A stretch of 64,000 nt of DNA from Bacteroidota bacterium. GTDB lineage: Bacteria; Bacteroidota; Bacteroidia; Bacteroidales; Paludibacteraceae. Location of the stretch: positions 1-64,000 of the forward strand of contig JAEWAN010000033.1 of the NCBI GenBank assembly GCA_023391625.1, written 5' to 3'. Position 1 is the stretch's first letter, and each line of letters opens with the position of its first letter. A program made the position numbers and the translations under genes. Positions 26,467 to 35,291 of this stretch are shown here, in pieces. Below the pieces are notes generated by a model. The model saw only the letters and a list, made by a program, of their open reading frames with translations, made no database searches and was not told where the DNA came from.

Positions 26467-27837
26467 TCAATATCCGCCTCCTAATGCACGATACAGGCTA
26501 ATAACTCCTTGTATTTCATCAAAACGGTTAGAAGCCGAACTTAACTCTGCCTGTAAAAGGCTTTGCCTTGCCGTAATCACCTCCAAATAATTCTGGGAAC
26601 TATGTTTCATCAGCAACTCTGAACTACGTACAGCCGATTGTAAAGATTTAACCTGCAGCTCTTCCAACTTCAAACGTTGACGGGCAGTTTCCCATTGTAT
26701 CAAAGAATTATTTACTTCCGTTCCGGCATCAAGCAAACTCTGACGGAAACTCAAACGGGCTTCTTCCTGTTGTGCCTTTGCAACCCTCAAATTGGCTACA
26801 TTTTTACCTTGATTAAACAAAGGCTGTACTAAAGAACCTACAGCTGAAAATAGCCATTGTCCCGGATTAGTAATGATAGCTCCGGCAGCATTAGTCCATC
26901 CCGCAGATCCGCTCAATTTTATTGATGGATAAAATGCGGAATATGCCTGGTTAGTACCATATAAGGCTTGGGCTAAAGCAGCTTCTTTCTGACGTACATC
27001 CGGACGACGTTGCAACAACTGGAACGGAACTCCGGTAAGAAGCGTATCGGGAAATACCTGCTCTTTCAAAGTAGAACGTCGGATGGTTTGTGGTGTCGTT
27101 CCTAACAAAGCTGAAAGAGTATTTTCCATTTCTCCTATTTGTTGCTGAATGGAAAGCAGAGAAGCATCAACTGATAATTTTCCAGCTTCAGTCTGCGCTA
27201 CCGCCATTTCAGTGGCTTGTCCGGCTCTTTTCAAAGCTTTCATAACCCGTAAGTTTTCCTCCCAGTTTTCTGCCGTACGCTTACTAATATCAAGTTGTTC
27301 GTCTAGCATCAACAAAGTGTAATAACTATTGGCTATGGTAGCGACCAATTCCGTTTGTACAGCTTGTTTGTAAGCTTCACTCTGTTCTAAAACAGTCTTA
27401 GCCTGACGTTTGGCATTAGTTAAACGTCCAAAAATATCCAGTTCCCACTCTGCAGAAGCAGATAAGTTGTAGGTCATGCTCGGTTTTGCTCCCCCTACAC
27501 TGCTTATTGTTCCCTGTGGAGTAAGCGACAAAGATGGGAGATAAGCCAGTTGTGAAGATTTCAGCAAAGCTTCCGCTTCCTGTATCTTCAGACGGGCGAT
27601 ATTCAAGTTCGTATTATTCTTAATTCCGCTGTCAATCAGTTGTTGCAGTAAAGTGTCCGTGAACAGTTCCTGCCATGTCAGGTCGGCAATAGACACGGTA
27701 TCTTCCGCAGCCACAGGATGACGGTAAAGGCTGTCCGCTTCCGGCATATCCGGACGCTTATAAGTCTGGTATATATGACAGCTACTTAGCCCCACGGACA
27801 TAAGTAAACATATTACTATCTTTTTCATACAATTCAT
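26467..27837 (-). CDS. Outer-membrane efflux lipoprotein (NodT/OprM family)
   Basis: This 456-residue TolC-family protein forms the outer-membrane channel of the tripartite drug pump. It has a lipoprotein signal with lipobox GLSSC. Two outer-efflux repeats follow, each with long periplasmic helices, and it shows the family motif RRPDVRQKEAALAQAL. The ATG at 27837 gives MNCMKK; the ATG at 27828 gives the neater MKKIVICLLMS start with the lipidated cysteine at residue 17. It lies 10 or 19 bases after the pump gene and is the last gene of the operon. Confidence 0.93.
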   Translation of the reverse strand: MNCMKKIVICLLMSVGLSSCHIYQTYKRPDMPEADSLYRHPVAAEDTVSIADLTWQELFTDTLLQQLIDSGIKNNTNLNIARLKIQEAEALLKSSQLAYLPSLSLTPQGTISSVGGAKPSMTYNLSASAEWELDIFGRLTNAKRQAKTVLEQSEAYKQAVQTELVATIANSYYTLLMLDEQLDISKRTAENWEENLRVMKALKRAGQATEMAVAQTEAGKLSVDASLLSIQQQIGEMENTLSALLGTTPQTIRRSTLKEQVFPDTLLTGVPFQLLQRRPDVRQKEAALAQALYGTNQAYSAFYPSIKLSGSAGWTNAAGAIITNPGQWLFSAVGSLVQPLFNQGKNVANLRVAKAQQEEARLSFRQSLLDAGTEVNNSLIQWETARQRLKLEELQVKSLQSAVRSSELLMKHSSQNYLEVITARQSLLQAELSSASNRFDEIQGVISLYRALGGGY

Positions 27838-27847
27838 AATATAAATA

Positions 27848-30800
27848 TTATTGATTTTTTTCTAATTGTTCCGGTATTTCACGTTCCGGCATTAGTTTCT
27901 CCTGCAGATACTGGAACACGATAAACAGTGTCGGAACAATAAACAACAAGGCTATGGTTCCGATAAGCATACCACCTACAGTTCCTACACCAAGCGAAAT
28001 GTTACCATTAGCACCTACACCGGTAGAGAACATCATAGGCAACATACCGAATATCATGGTCAACGAAGTCATCAGGATAGGACGCAAACGTACCTGAGCT
28101 GCAGAAATAGCAGCCTGCGTAATACTCATACCATGTTTACGACGTTCTGAAGCGTATTCGGTAAGCAGAATGGCCGTTTTAGCCAACAACCCGATCAACA
28201 TAATCAATCCGGTCTGCATATAGATATTATTTTCCAGTCCAAACAGATTCGCGAAAATGAAGCTACCGGCCAAACCAAACGGAACAGACAAGATAACCGC
28301 CAACGGAATAAACAGGCTTTCATAAAGCGCACACAAAATAAGGTATATGAACACCACACAAATACAGAAAACCAATGTTGCCGTATTTCCGGTAGAAGCC
28401 TCTTCACGCGACATACCTCCAAACTCAAAACTATAACCCGTAGGCAATGTTTGTTCCGCAACTTCACGTACAGCCTGAATAGCCTGACCGGAACTATAAC
28501 CATTGGCAGGCACACCATTCACGGAAATAGCAGAGAACAAGTTAAAACGTGACAAGCTTTCCGTACCATATACACGTGTCAGAGTCAGGTATTGGTTAAT
28601 AGGAGACATTTCTCCGCTGGATGTACGTACAAACATATTGTTCAGCGACTCTGTGTCCAGACGGAACTCCGGTGATGCCTGCACCATAACACGGTATAAT
28701 TTAGAAAAACGGTTCATATTGGAAGAATAGCTACCTCCGATGTAACCGGACAAGGCACTCAACACTTCCGAAGGAGATACCCCGTTACGTTTACACCTTG
28801 CAGCATCCACTTCTACCAGATACTGCGGATATTTCGTATTGAATGAAGTGTAGGCACGTGAAATTTCCGGCCGTTCATTCAATGCGGCAATCATCTGGCG
28901 GGTATAAGTCTGAAGGTCTTCTATAGAACCACCCTTCTGATCCTGTACATAAAGTTCAAAACCGTTACTTGCACCATACCCGGAAATCATAGGAGGAGCA
29001 AAAGCCATGATCTCTGCAGAGACTATGCCTGAAGTACGTTTATAAATTTCATCAATAACAGAATTTACATCATCTCCTTCTTCCGTACGTTCTTCCCAAG
29101 GTTTCAATTTCACGATATACATACCGTTAGAAGCACCCTGTCCGCTGATAAGGCTATGACCTGTTACTTTAGAGTATATTTTAATCTGAGGAATATCATC
29201 AATACATGCCTCTACCTCATCCATAATGCTCTTCGTTTTTGACAAACTGCTTCCCGGCGATGCCTGAACATTTATAAATAAAGTTCCCATATCTTCCTGA
29301 GGCACAAGCCCGGTTTTAGTAGTTTTCATCAATACGACAAGAATAACACCTGCCACTACCAGCAAAACTGCTGCCAACCATTTACGTTTCAAAAAGAAGA
29401 ATACACCCGTTTTGTATTTCCGTACCAAACGTTGGAAAGATGTATCAAAAGCGATGTGGAAACGAGATGAAAAACTCATCTTTCCTCCATTATCGCCAGT
29501 CATGTGAGGAGTCATGATCAAGGCGCACAATGCCGGACTCAACGTTAATGCATTAACCATAGAGATAGCCACGGCCACGGCCATAGTCAACCCGAACTGC
29601 GTATAGAACGTACCGGTAGTTCCTCCCATAAAACAAACAGGGATAAACACCGCCATGAAGACAAAAGTCGTTGTAATCAACGCAGATGTAATACCTCCCA
29701 TGGCATCGATAGTCGCCAGATAAGCAGATTTATAACCTTCGTCAAATTTAGCCTGTACGGCTTCCACCACCACAATGGCATCGTCCACCACCGTACCGAT
29801 AACCAATACGAGAGCAAACAGCGTAAGCATGTTCAAACTAAAACCTGCCACATAAAGGAAAGCGAAAGTACCGATAAGAGATACGATAATAGAAATCGCC
29901 GGAATAAAGGTGGAACGCATACTCTGAAGGAATACATATACCACAAGGATAACCAGCAAAATAGCTTCCACAAGAGTTTTAACCACATTTTTGATAGAAG
30001 CATCAAGATAGTCCTTAGAACTCATCAAGTCCACCAGTTCCATTCCCTTAGGCAGATCTTTTGATATTTCGGCAGTCAGCTTATCTATTTCTTCAATTAT
30101 TTCATTCGCGTTAGAACCGGAAGTCTGGGCTATCATACAGTTAGTACCGGGATGGCCGTTCACTTCACCCACATAAGCATAAGATACCGAACCCAATTCT
30201 ACTTCCGCTACATCTTTTAACCGAAGCACGTCCCCGTTAGGTAACGAACGAATAACCATATTTTCATAATCCCGTTCTTCTTCATAACGTCCCCGGTATT
30301 TCAACACATATTGGAACGTATTTTCAGAATCTGCACCCAATGTACCTGTAGGCGACTCTACGTTTTGTTCGCCCAGTACGGATGACACATCAGATGGAAC
30401 CAACCCGTACTTAGCCATTTTCAAAGGATCAAGCCATATACGTAAAGAGTAGTCGGCTCCCAACACATTCACTTCACCCACTCCGGCAATACGTGATAAA
30501 CGCGGCTCGATATTAATTTTCATGTAGTTGTTCAAGAAACTTTCATCGAACGAGTCATCCGGACTATAAAGAGCCAATGCTTTAATATTACTGGTCTGAC
30601 GTTTACGTACGGTTATACCGGTTTTCGTTACCTCTGCAGGTAAAAGCCCCTGTGCCGTAGCTACACGGTTCTGAACGTTTACGGTAGCCATATCCGGATC
30701 TGTACCCTGACGGAAATAAACAGTAATGCTGGCAGAACCGCTGTTGGTAGCTGATGAAACCATATACATCATGTTTTCCACCCCGTTGAGGGCTTCTTCC

Positions 30801-30997
30801 AAAGGCACAACCACACTCTTCTGTACCGTTTCGGCATTGGCACCTGTATAGTTTGCAGAAACGCTGATAGTAGGTGGTGCAATCTCAGGAAATTGTTCAA
30901 CTGGCAATTGAGAAAGACCGATTAATCCTAATAAGAGTATAACAACAGAAATTACTCCAGCCAGAATAGGACGGTCTATAAATGTTCTGATTTTCAT
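27848..30997 (-). CDS. RND multidrug efflux pump, inner-membrane subunit (HAE1/AcrB type)
   Basis: The 1049-residue protein is full length for AcrB/MexB-type proton-driven pumps. It begins KIRTFIDRPILAGVISV and has twelve predicted membrane helices in two halves with large periplasmic loops. The TM4 proton-relay pair is present in VIGTVVDDAIVVVEAV, and the family stretch PVEQFPEIAPPTISVSANY is near the start. It exports lipophilic compounds through the outer-membrane factor encoded next. The adaptor gene ends 9 bases upstream. Substrates are unknown. Confidence 0.95.
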   Translation of the reverse strand: MKIRTFIDRPILAGVISVVILLLGLIGLSQLPVEQFPEIAPPTISVSANYTGANAETVQKSVVVPLEEALNGVENMMYMVSSATNSGSASITVYFRQGTDPDMATVNVQNRVATAQGLLPAEVTKTGITVRKRQTSNIKALALYSPDDSFDESFLNNYMKINIEPRLSRIAGVGEVNVLGADYSLRIWLDPLKMAKYGLVPSDVSSVLGEQNVESPTGTLGADSENTFQYVLKYRGRYEEERDYENMVIRSLPNGDVLRLKDVAEVELGSVSYAYVGEVNGHPGTNCMIAQTSGSNANEIIEEIDKLTAEISKDLPKGMELVDLMSSKDYLDASIKNVVKTLVEAILLVILVVYVFLQSMRSTFIPAISIIVSLIGTFAFLYVAGFSLNMLTLFALVLVIGTVVDDAIVVVEAVQAKFDEGYKSAYLATIDAMGGITSALITTTFVFMAVFIPVCFMGGTTGTFYTQFGLTMAVAVAISMVNALTLSPALCALIMTPHMTGDNGGKMSFSSRFHIAFDTSFQRLVRKYKTGVFFFLKRKWLAAVLLVVAGVILVVLMKTTKTGLVPQEDMGTLFINVQASPGSSLSKTKSIMDEVEACIDDIPQIKIYSKVTGHSLISGQGASNGMYIVKLKPWEERTEEGDDVNSVIDEIYKRTSGIVSAEIMAFAPPMISGYGASNGFELYVQDQKGGSIEDLQTYTRQMIAALNERPEISRAYTSFNTKYPQYLVEVDAARCKRNGVSPSEVLSALSGYIGGSYSSNMNRFSKLYRVMVQASPEFRLDTESLNNMFVRTSSGEMSPINQYLTLTRVYGTESLSRFNLFSAISVNGVPANGYSSGQAIQAVREVAEQTLPTGYSFEFGGMSREEASTGNTATLVFCICVVFIYLILCALYESLFIPLAVILSVPFGLAGSFIFANLFGLENNIYMQTGLIMLIGLLAKTAILLTEYASERRKHGMSITQAAISAAQVRLRPILMTSLTMIFGMLPMMFSTGVGANGNISLGVGTVGGMLIGTIALLFIVPTLFIVFQYLQEKLMPEREIPEQLEKNQ

Positions 30998-31006
30998 AAT
31001 ACCATA

Positions 31007-32110
31007 CTATTCGTTAGTGGATTGATTGTTTACGATAGCTCCTTCTTTTATTAATCCGGCACCTTCAGCTATAATAACATCCCCGGCCTGAAGTCCGGAC
31101 TCTACGATATATTCTGTTCCGTTATTCAACTTAAATATTTTTACCGGAGTTGATTTAGCTTTATTATCTACCACCTTGTACACAAAAATCTTATTCTGAA
31201 GTTCATAAGTAGCAGCTTGTGGAATAACAATACAATCTTTCTTTACGGTTGGAATAACTACAGTCCCGCTTCCACCATTGCGTAACAACTGTTCCGGATT
31301 TGTAAATCTGGCACGAAGGCTGATAGCTCCCGTACTTTCATTTATCGTACCACTGATGGCATCTATTTTTCCCGCATGTTTATAAGAATTACCATTACTC
31401 AACACCAACTGCACTTCCGCCATTTCCTCCATTGCCTGTTTCAAAGAGCCGTACTGCTGAACGAGGTCAAGTATCTGGTTTTCACTCATAGAAAAGTAGG
31501 CATATACTTCACTGTCATCAGACACAGTAACCAAAGGTTCTGTAATACTGCTGCTAACCAATGCTCCTACACGATAAGGAATCATACTGGCAACACCATT
31601 GACCGGACTTTTCACTTCCGTATATGCCAAATTGTTACGAGCATTGATTTCCTGAGCTTTAGCTTGCGCCAAAGCAGCCTGTACTTCAGCCAAAGTATTC
31701 TGGGCTGTCTGCAAATCAAATTCGGAAATTACTTCTTCCTTATAAAGTTCCACTTTACTATCTACGGTTAACTGTGCGGTACCCAATTTTGCTTCTGCAC
31801 TTTTAACGTTAGCTATAGCCGTTTCCAATGCGGCTTTGTAAGGAACCTGATCTATAATGAAAAGTGTTTGTCCTTTAGACACTGCATCACCCTCATTGAT
31901 ACAAATTTCAGTAATAATACCGCTTACTTGTGGACGTATTTCCACATATTGTTTACCACGAAGCGTTGCCGTATAGCCTGATTCCAAAGTTTGGTCACCA
32001 GGTTCAACGATCTGAGTCTTGTACGTGATTTCCGTACTCTTCTGCTGAGAGTTTTTGCAGGAGTACAGCAAAGGCAAACATGCCAGAACTAAAATGAGAA
32101 TCTGTTTCAT
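31007..32110 (-). CDS. RND periplasmic adaptor (AcrA/MexA type)
   Basis: This 367-residue membrane-fusion lipoprotein has a signal with lipobox LLYSC (C18). A barrel-sandwich half motif follows (VEIRPQVSGIITEICINEGDAVSKGQTLF), then a helical hairpin (about residues 85-160), the second half motif (VKSPVNGVASMIPYRVG) and beta-barrel and membrane-proximal domains. It bridges the AcrB-type pump and the outer-membrane channel. It is the first gene of the operon. Its start region faces the LytS-like kinase gene across a 175-base divergent gap. Confidence 0.94.
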   Translation of the reverse strand: MKQILILVLACLPLLYSCKNSQQKSTEITYKTQIVEPGDQTLESGYTATLRGKQYVEIRPQVSGIITEICINEGDAVSKGQTLFIIDQVPYKAALETAIANVKSAEAKLGTAQLTVDSKVELYKEEVISEFDLQTAQNTLAEVQAALAQAKAQEINARNNLAYTEVKSPVNGVASMIPYRVGALVSSSITEPLVTVSDDSEVYAYFSMSENQILDLVQQYGSLKQAMEEMAEVQLVLSNGNSYKHAGKIDAISGTINESTGAISLRARFTNPEQLLRNGGSGTVVIPTVKKDCIVIPQAATYELQNKIFVYKVVDNKAKSTPVKIFKLNNGTEYIVESGLQAGDVIIAEGAGLIKEGAIVNNQSTNE

Positions 32111-32167
32111 TGTCGCTTTTTATATATAATTAATGGATACTATTTTCCCCTTTCATCAAAAAGTTGG

Positions 32168-32175
32168 CAAAAGTA
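32168..32175 (-). promoter_or_regulatory. Bacteroidota -7 box for the drug-type RND operon
   Basis: TACTTTTG on the minus strand matches TAnnTTTG, about 58 bases before the adaptor start codon, within the gap shared with the divergent kinase gene. Confidence 0.5.
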
Positions 32176-32252
32176 GGAAATATTGAGGAAATAAATAAGA
32201 AAGTGTTGATAAATAACCTAAAAGTGATGACGAACGATAACATATTAATAAT

Positions 32253-32281
32253 TGAGGTCTCATATCAATATTATATATTTG
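32253..32281 (+). promoter_or_regulatory. Promoter of the LytS/LytTR pair, possibly leaderless
   Basis: TTG (32253-32255) and TATATTTG (32274-32281) are 18 bases apart and match the Bacteroidota promoter. The -7 box ends only four bases before the ATG at 32286, so transcription would begin at or next to the start codon. Confidence 0.5.
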
Positions 32282-32285
32282 TAAT

Positions 32286-33293
32286 ATGAAACATCGCAAC
32301 ATTTCCATTTATATAGACTTAATCTTTTGCCTGCTCATTCTCCCTCTTATTGCATCGCTCGTTCCGGTAGAAAAATGGATTATCGACCACACGGGGTTTG
32401 TAATTACATTGATTGTTTACCTATACGGACTTTATTTTGCATACCGCAAGGCCAATATTCCATCTTTGTTTCTACAACGAAAATTCGGACATATCATTTT
32501 ACTTTTAGCAATATTGGTAGGGGTCACCATACTCTTCAGCCAAATGCCTATGCCTGATAATAGTGACGGCGACACCCTACTGCCGCTGGAAGCCCGGAAA
32601 CATCTGCGTACCCAGTCGATCTGGTTCTTTTTTCTCATCGTCACCGGATTCAGTCTTTCCATAGAACTGACTTTTGAACTTTTCCGACAAATTCTCTCCA
32701 AACAGGAAATTGAAACAGAAAAGAACAAAGCGGAACTGGCTCTCTATAAAGCTCAAATCAATCCTCATTTTTTATTCAATACCCTGAACGCTCTTTATGG
32801 TCTGGTTTTAATTAAATCCGACAAAACGGAATCGGCTTTTATTAAATTCTCCAACATCTTAAAATACATGTATTCTCAGACGACTTCCGAAACCATACCC
32901 ATATCCAGCGAAATAGATTACATTCATCAATATGTAGATCTGCAGCTATTAAGACTGAATAAACATACCCATGTTATCTTTGAAAAAGAAACGGACGATG
33001 ATCAGATACAAATTCCTCCGATGATTTTGATTACTTTTGTAGAGAATGCTTTTAAGTACGGAACATCTGCAGATATAGACTGTATACTCCTTATACGTAT
33101 CGTAGTTAAAGACGGAAAATTGCTTTTTGAAACAGAAAACACCATCATGAGGGAGAGACAAGACTGCAGTTCTGCCATCGGGATTGAAAACAGCCGAAAA
33201 CGATTGGAACTCCTGTACCCGGGAAAGTTTACTCTAATAACAAAAAGAGAGGACGGACAGTTTAGAACACGATTAACCATCCAGCTAAAATGA
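32286..33293 (+). CDS. LytS/YehU-type sensor histidine kinase
   Basis: The 335-residue protein has four predicted N-terminal membrane helices (about residues 8-26, 36-52, 64-80 and 110-130). A His_kinase domain follows, with the phosphorylated histidine in ALYKAQINPHFLFNTLNALY, and then a degenerate HATPase (PPMILITFVENAFKYG, then IGIENSRKRLELLYPG). It should phosphorylate the LytTR regulator encoded next, whose start overlaps by four bases. It is transcribed away from the drug-type RND operon, which makes that operon a candidate target. The ligand is unknown; there is no large periplasmic sensor domain. Confidence 0.93.
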   Translation: MKHRNISIYIDLIFCLLILPLIASLVPVEKWIIDHTGFVITLIVYLYGLYFAYRKANIPSLFLQRKFGHIILLLAILVGVTILFSQMPMPDNSDGDTLLPLEARKHLRTQSIWFFFLIVTGFSLSIELTFELFRQILSKQEIETEKNKAELALYKAQINPHFLFNTLNALYGLVLIKSDKTESAFIKFSNILKYMYSQTTSETIPISSEIDYIHQYVDLQLLRLNKHTHVIFEKETDDDQIQIPPMILITFVENAFKYGTSADIDCILLIRIVVKDGKLLFETENTIMRERQDCSSAIGIENSRKRLELLYPGKFTLITKREDGQFRTRLTIQLK

Positions 33294-34015
33294 AAAAGAT
33301 AACCTGTGTTGCCATAGATGACGAACCTTTAGCCCTGCTTGTAATTACCCAGTTTTGCGAACGCAGGGGAGGTATGGATTTAACTACTTTCAGTGAACCG
33401 CTTATTGGAATGAAAGAAATAACCCGCTCCAAACCAGACCTGGTATTTCTTGATATTGAAATGAACAGCATTAGCGGGCTGGACGTGGCACGTGTTTTAC
33501 CACCGGAAAGTTGCCTTATTTTTACTACAGCTCATGCACAATACGCTCTTGATGGCTTTGAACTCGATGCCGTAGACTTTTTACATAAGCCTTTTGCATA
33601 CAACCGTTTTGAAACTGCTGTAGAAAAAGCCTGCCGACGCATTGAAGCACGCAAGAACAAAACCCAGGAATTTATCACCATAAAACAGGAATACAACAAC
33701 ATAACAATACCTGTAGATGACATCCTGTACATAGAAGCCATGGAAAACTACACAAAGATATTCCGTGTCAGCGACAACTATGTATTATCACGTATCAGTC
33801 TGAAAGTAACCCAGGAAATGCTGCCTGCCGATTCATTTCTACGTATACACAGATCCTACATCATTCCCCTGGATAAAGTGGAAATGTTTACAAAAAAAGA
33901 AATAAAACTGAAAGGAAAAGAAAATCCATTACCGGTAGGGCGCCAGTTTTCCAACAATGTGTATGAGGTACTAACAGCCCGAAAAACAACAGGGACAGAC
34001 ACGCCGGGGAAATAG
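33290..34015 (+). CDS. LytTR-family response regulator
   Basis: This 241-residue regulator has a receiver domain (CVAIDDEPLALLVI, phosphoacceptor aspartate in LVFLDIEMNSISGLD, DFLHKPFAYNRF). The LytTR DNA-binding domain contains ILYIEAMENYTKIF and FLRIHRSYIIPLDKV. It is translationally coupled to the kinase gene. LytTR proteins bind imperfect direct repeats, typically near their targets; the two flanking RND operons are candidates. The C-terminus ends in a short basic, polar tail. The operon ends at the hairpin at 34067-34103. Confidence 0.93.
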   Translation: MKKITCVAIDDEPLALLVITQFCERRGGMDLTTFSEPLIGMKEITRSKPDLVFLDIEMNSISGLDVARVLPPESCLIFTTAHAQYALDGFELDAVDFLHKPFAYNRFETAVEKACRRIEARKNKTQEFITIKQEYNNITIPVDDILYIEAMENYTKIFRVSDNYVLSRISLKVTQEMLPADSFLRIHRSYIIPLDKVEMFTKKEIKLKGKENPLPVGRQFSNNVYEVLTARKTTGTDTPGK

Positions 34016-34066
34016 GACTTTTTAGTTTCCAGCTATTCCTACAGGTTACACATTCCGTCATGTTAC

Positions 34067-34103
34067 TGGAATCCGGACTACAACTTATTGCATCCGGATT
34101 CCA
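34067..34103. terminator. Hairpin between the LytTR gene and the metal-type outer-membrane factor gene
   Basis: A perfect 11-base stem, TGGAATCCGGA/TCCGGATTCCA, with a 15-base loop lies between two convergent genes. T-runs are modest on both strands, so it is probably a bidirectional terminator of medium strength. Confidence 0.7.
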
Positions 34104-34115
34104 TTCCGTTCAATT

Positions 34116-35291
34116 TTACAAATTATTTTTATAAATAGCAGCGATCAACTTCTGATATTGATTTTCCACTTCCATATACGTCAGAAGATTTTTATATACA
34201 TTTTCTGCTTCCACATAATATTCGATAATGGAAAGTTGTCCGGCTGTCACAGCTTCTTTCAATAAATCCAATGTATTATGCATCAACTCCACATCATAAG
34301 CCTGCATGGTTTCATACATCTGCTGCATTTCATTAAACTGACTCCGAATAGCCGCTTCCGTTTGTAAACGGGCATTATCCTGTTGTAACTGCGCACTGGC
34401 AGCCTGTGCCCGGGCTATTTTAACTTTCTTCCGGTTTGAAAAAATAGGCAGACTGACACCCACCATAAAACCGTTGCTTGCCTCATCCAGATCGGTATTA
34501 CGCCGATAACCGACTTCCAGCTTAGGAAGCCAGTTTTGTTTATTTACATTCAATTCTTTCTCCGCTGCACGCACTGTGGCATCTGCCGCTAACAAATTGG
34601 CATCACCAGCCATTATTTCATCATACAACGTACGATAATCCCTGATTGCTTCAACCTGCGGGTAAGTGTCAGCTTCAAAATCCAACGGCAGATTGCCATT
34701 CATAGCCAGAAGCGACTGCAAGGCTGTACGGTGAGCTGCATTATTACGTGCCACTTCCGCCTGTACATTCATACGTTCCATCTTAATTTTGTTTACTTCC
34801 AAGATATTGGCATCACCTTCCTGCAAACGCTTTTCAAAAAACAGCAGCAGTTCATTCGCATTTTGTTCACGCTCTACCAACAAAATATATTCCTGATTTA
34901 AACGGATCAAATCAAGACAAAGATTTTTAGCATTAAGCAATATATCCCTCCGGACAGCCTGTTGCTGCAAATCAAGAGCCTCTTGCTGAAGTTTTCCGGA
35001 TTTATGCCGGGCCGCATATAAAGTAGGAAAATCAAATCCCTGACTAATAACCATTTCCGAACTGGCTACGCCATGTATGCCCTTTGCAAAAAACGGACTA
35101 TATTCCAATGACAGATATTCCAGACTGTTTTGAGACTGTATTTCCATTTTGGCAGCTTCGGCGCTTTGCTGCAGTGCTTTCAATTCCGTATTATTCTGTT
35201 CTATCTGCTGCAGCACTTCATCAATATCTTGCGCCTGTAAACTACTGTTCAGTACGAACAACGCCATCGCCATAAAATATATCTTTTTCAT
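34116..35291 (-). CDS. TolC-family outer-membrane factor of the heavy-metal RND system (CusC/CzcC type)
   Basis: The 391-residue protein has an ordinary signal peptide (MKKIYFMAMALFVLNSSLQAQ) and no lipobox, unlike the channel at 26.5 kb. It is rich in long alpha-helices with EA/EL repeats and contains GVSLPIFSNRKKVKIARAQA, typical of the CzcC/CusC group. It forms the outer-membrane exit duct. Its ATG overlaps the pump stop by four bases. It is shorter than most TolC proteins, as is common in this group. Confidence 0.9.
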   Translation of the reverse strand: MKKIYFMAMALFVLNSSLQAQDIDEVLQQIEQNNTELKALQQSAEAAKMEIQSQNSLEYLSLEYSPFFAKGIHGVASSEMVISQGFDFPTLYAARHKSGKLQQEALDLQQQAVRRDILLNAKNLCLDLIRLNQEYILLVEREQNANELLLFFEKRLQEGDANILEVNKIKMERMNVQAEVARNNAAHRTALQSLLAMNGNLPLDFEADTYPQVEAIRDYRTLYDEIMAGDANLLAADATVRAAEKELNVNKQNWLPKLEVGYRRNTDLDEASNGFMVGVSLPIFSNRKKVKIARAQAASAQLQQDNARLQTEAAIRSQFNEMQQMYETMQAYDVELMHNTLDLLKEAVTAGQLSIIEYYVEAENVYKNLLTYMEVENQYQKLIAAIYKNNL

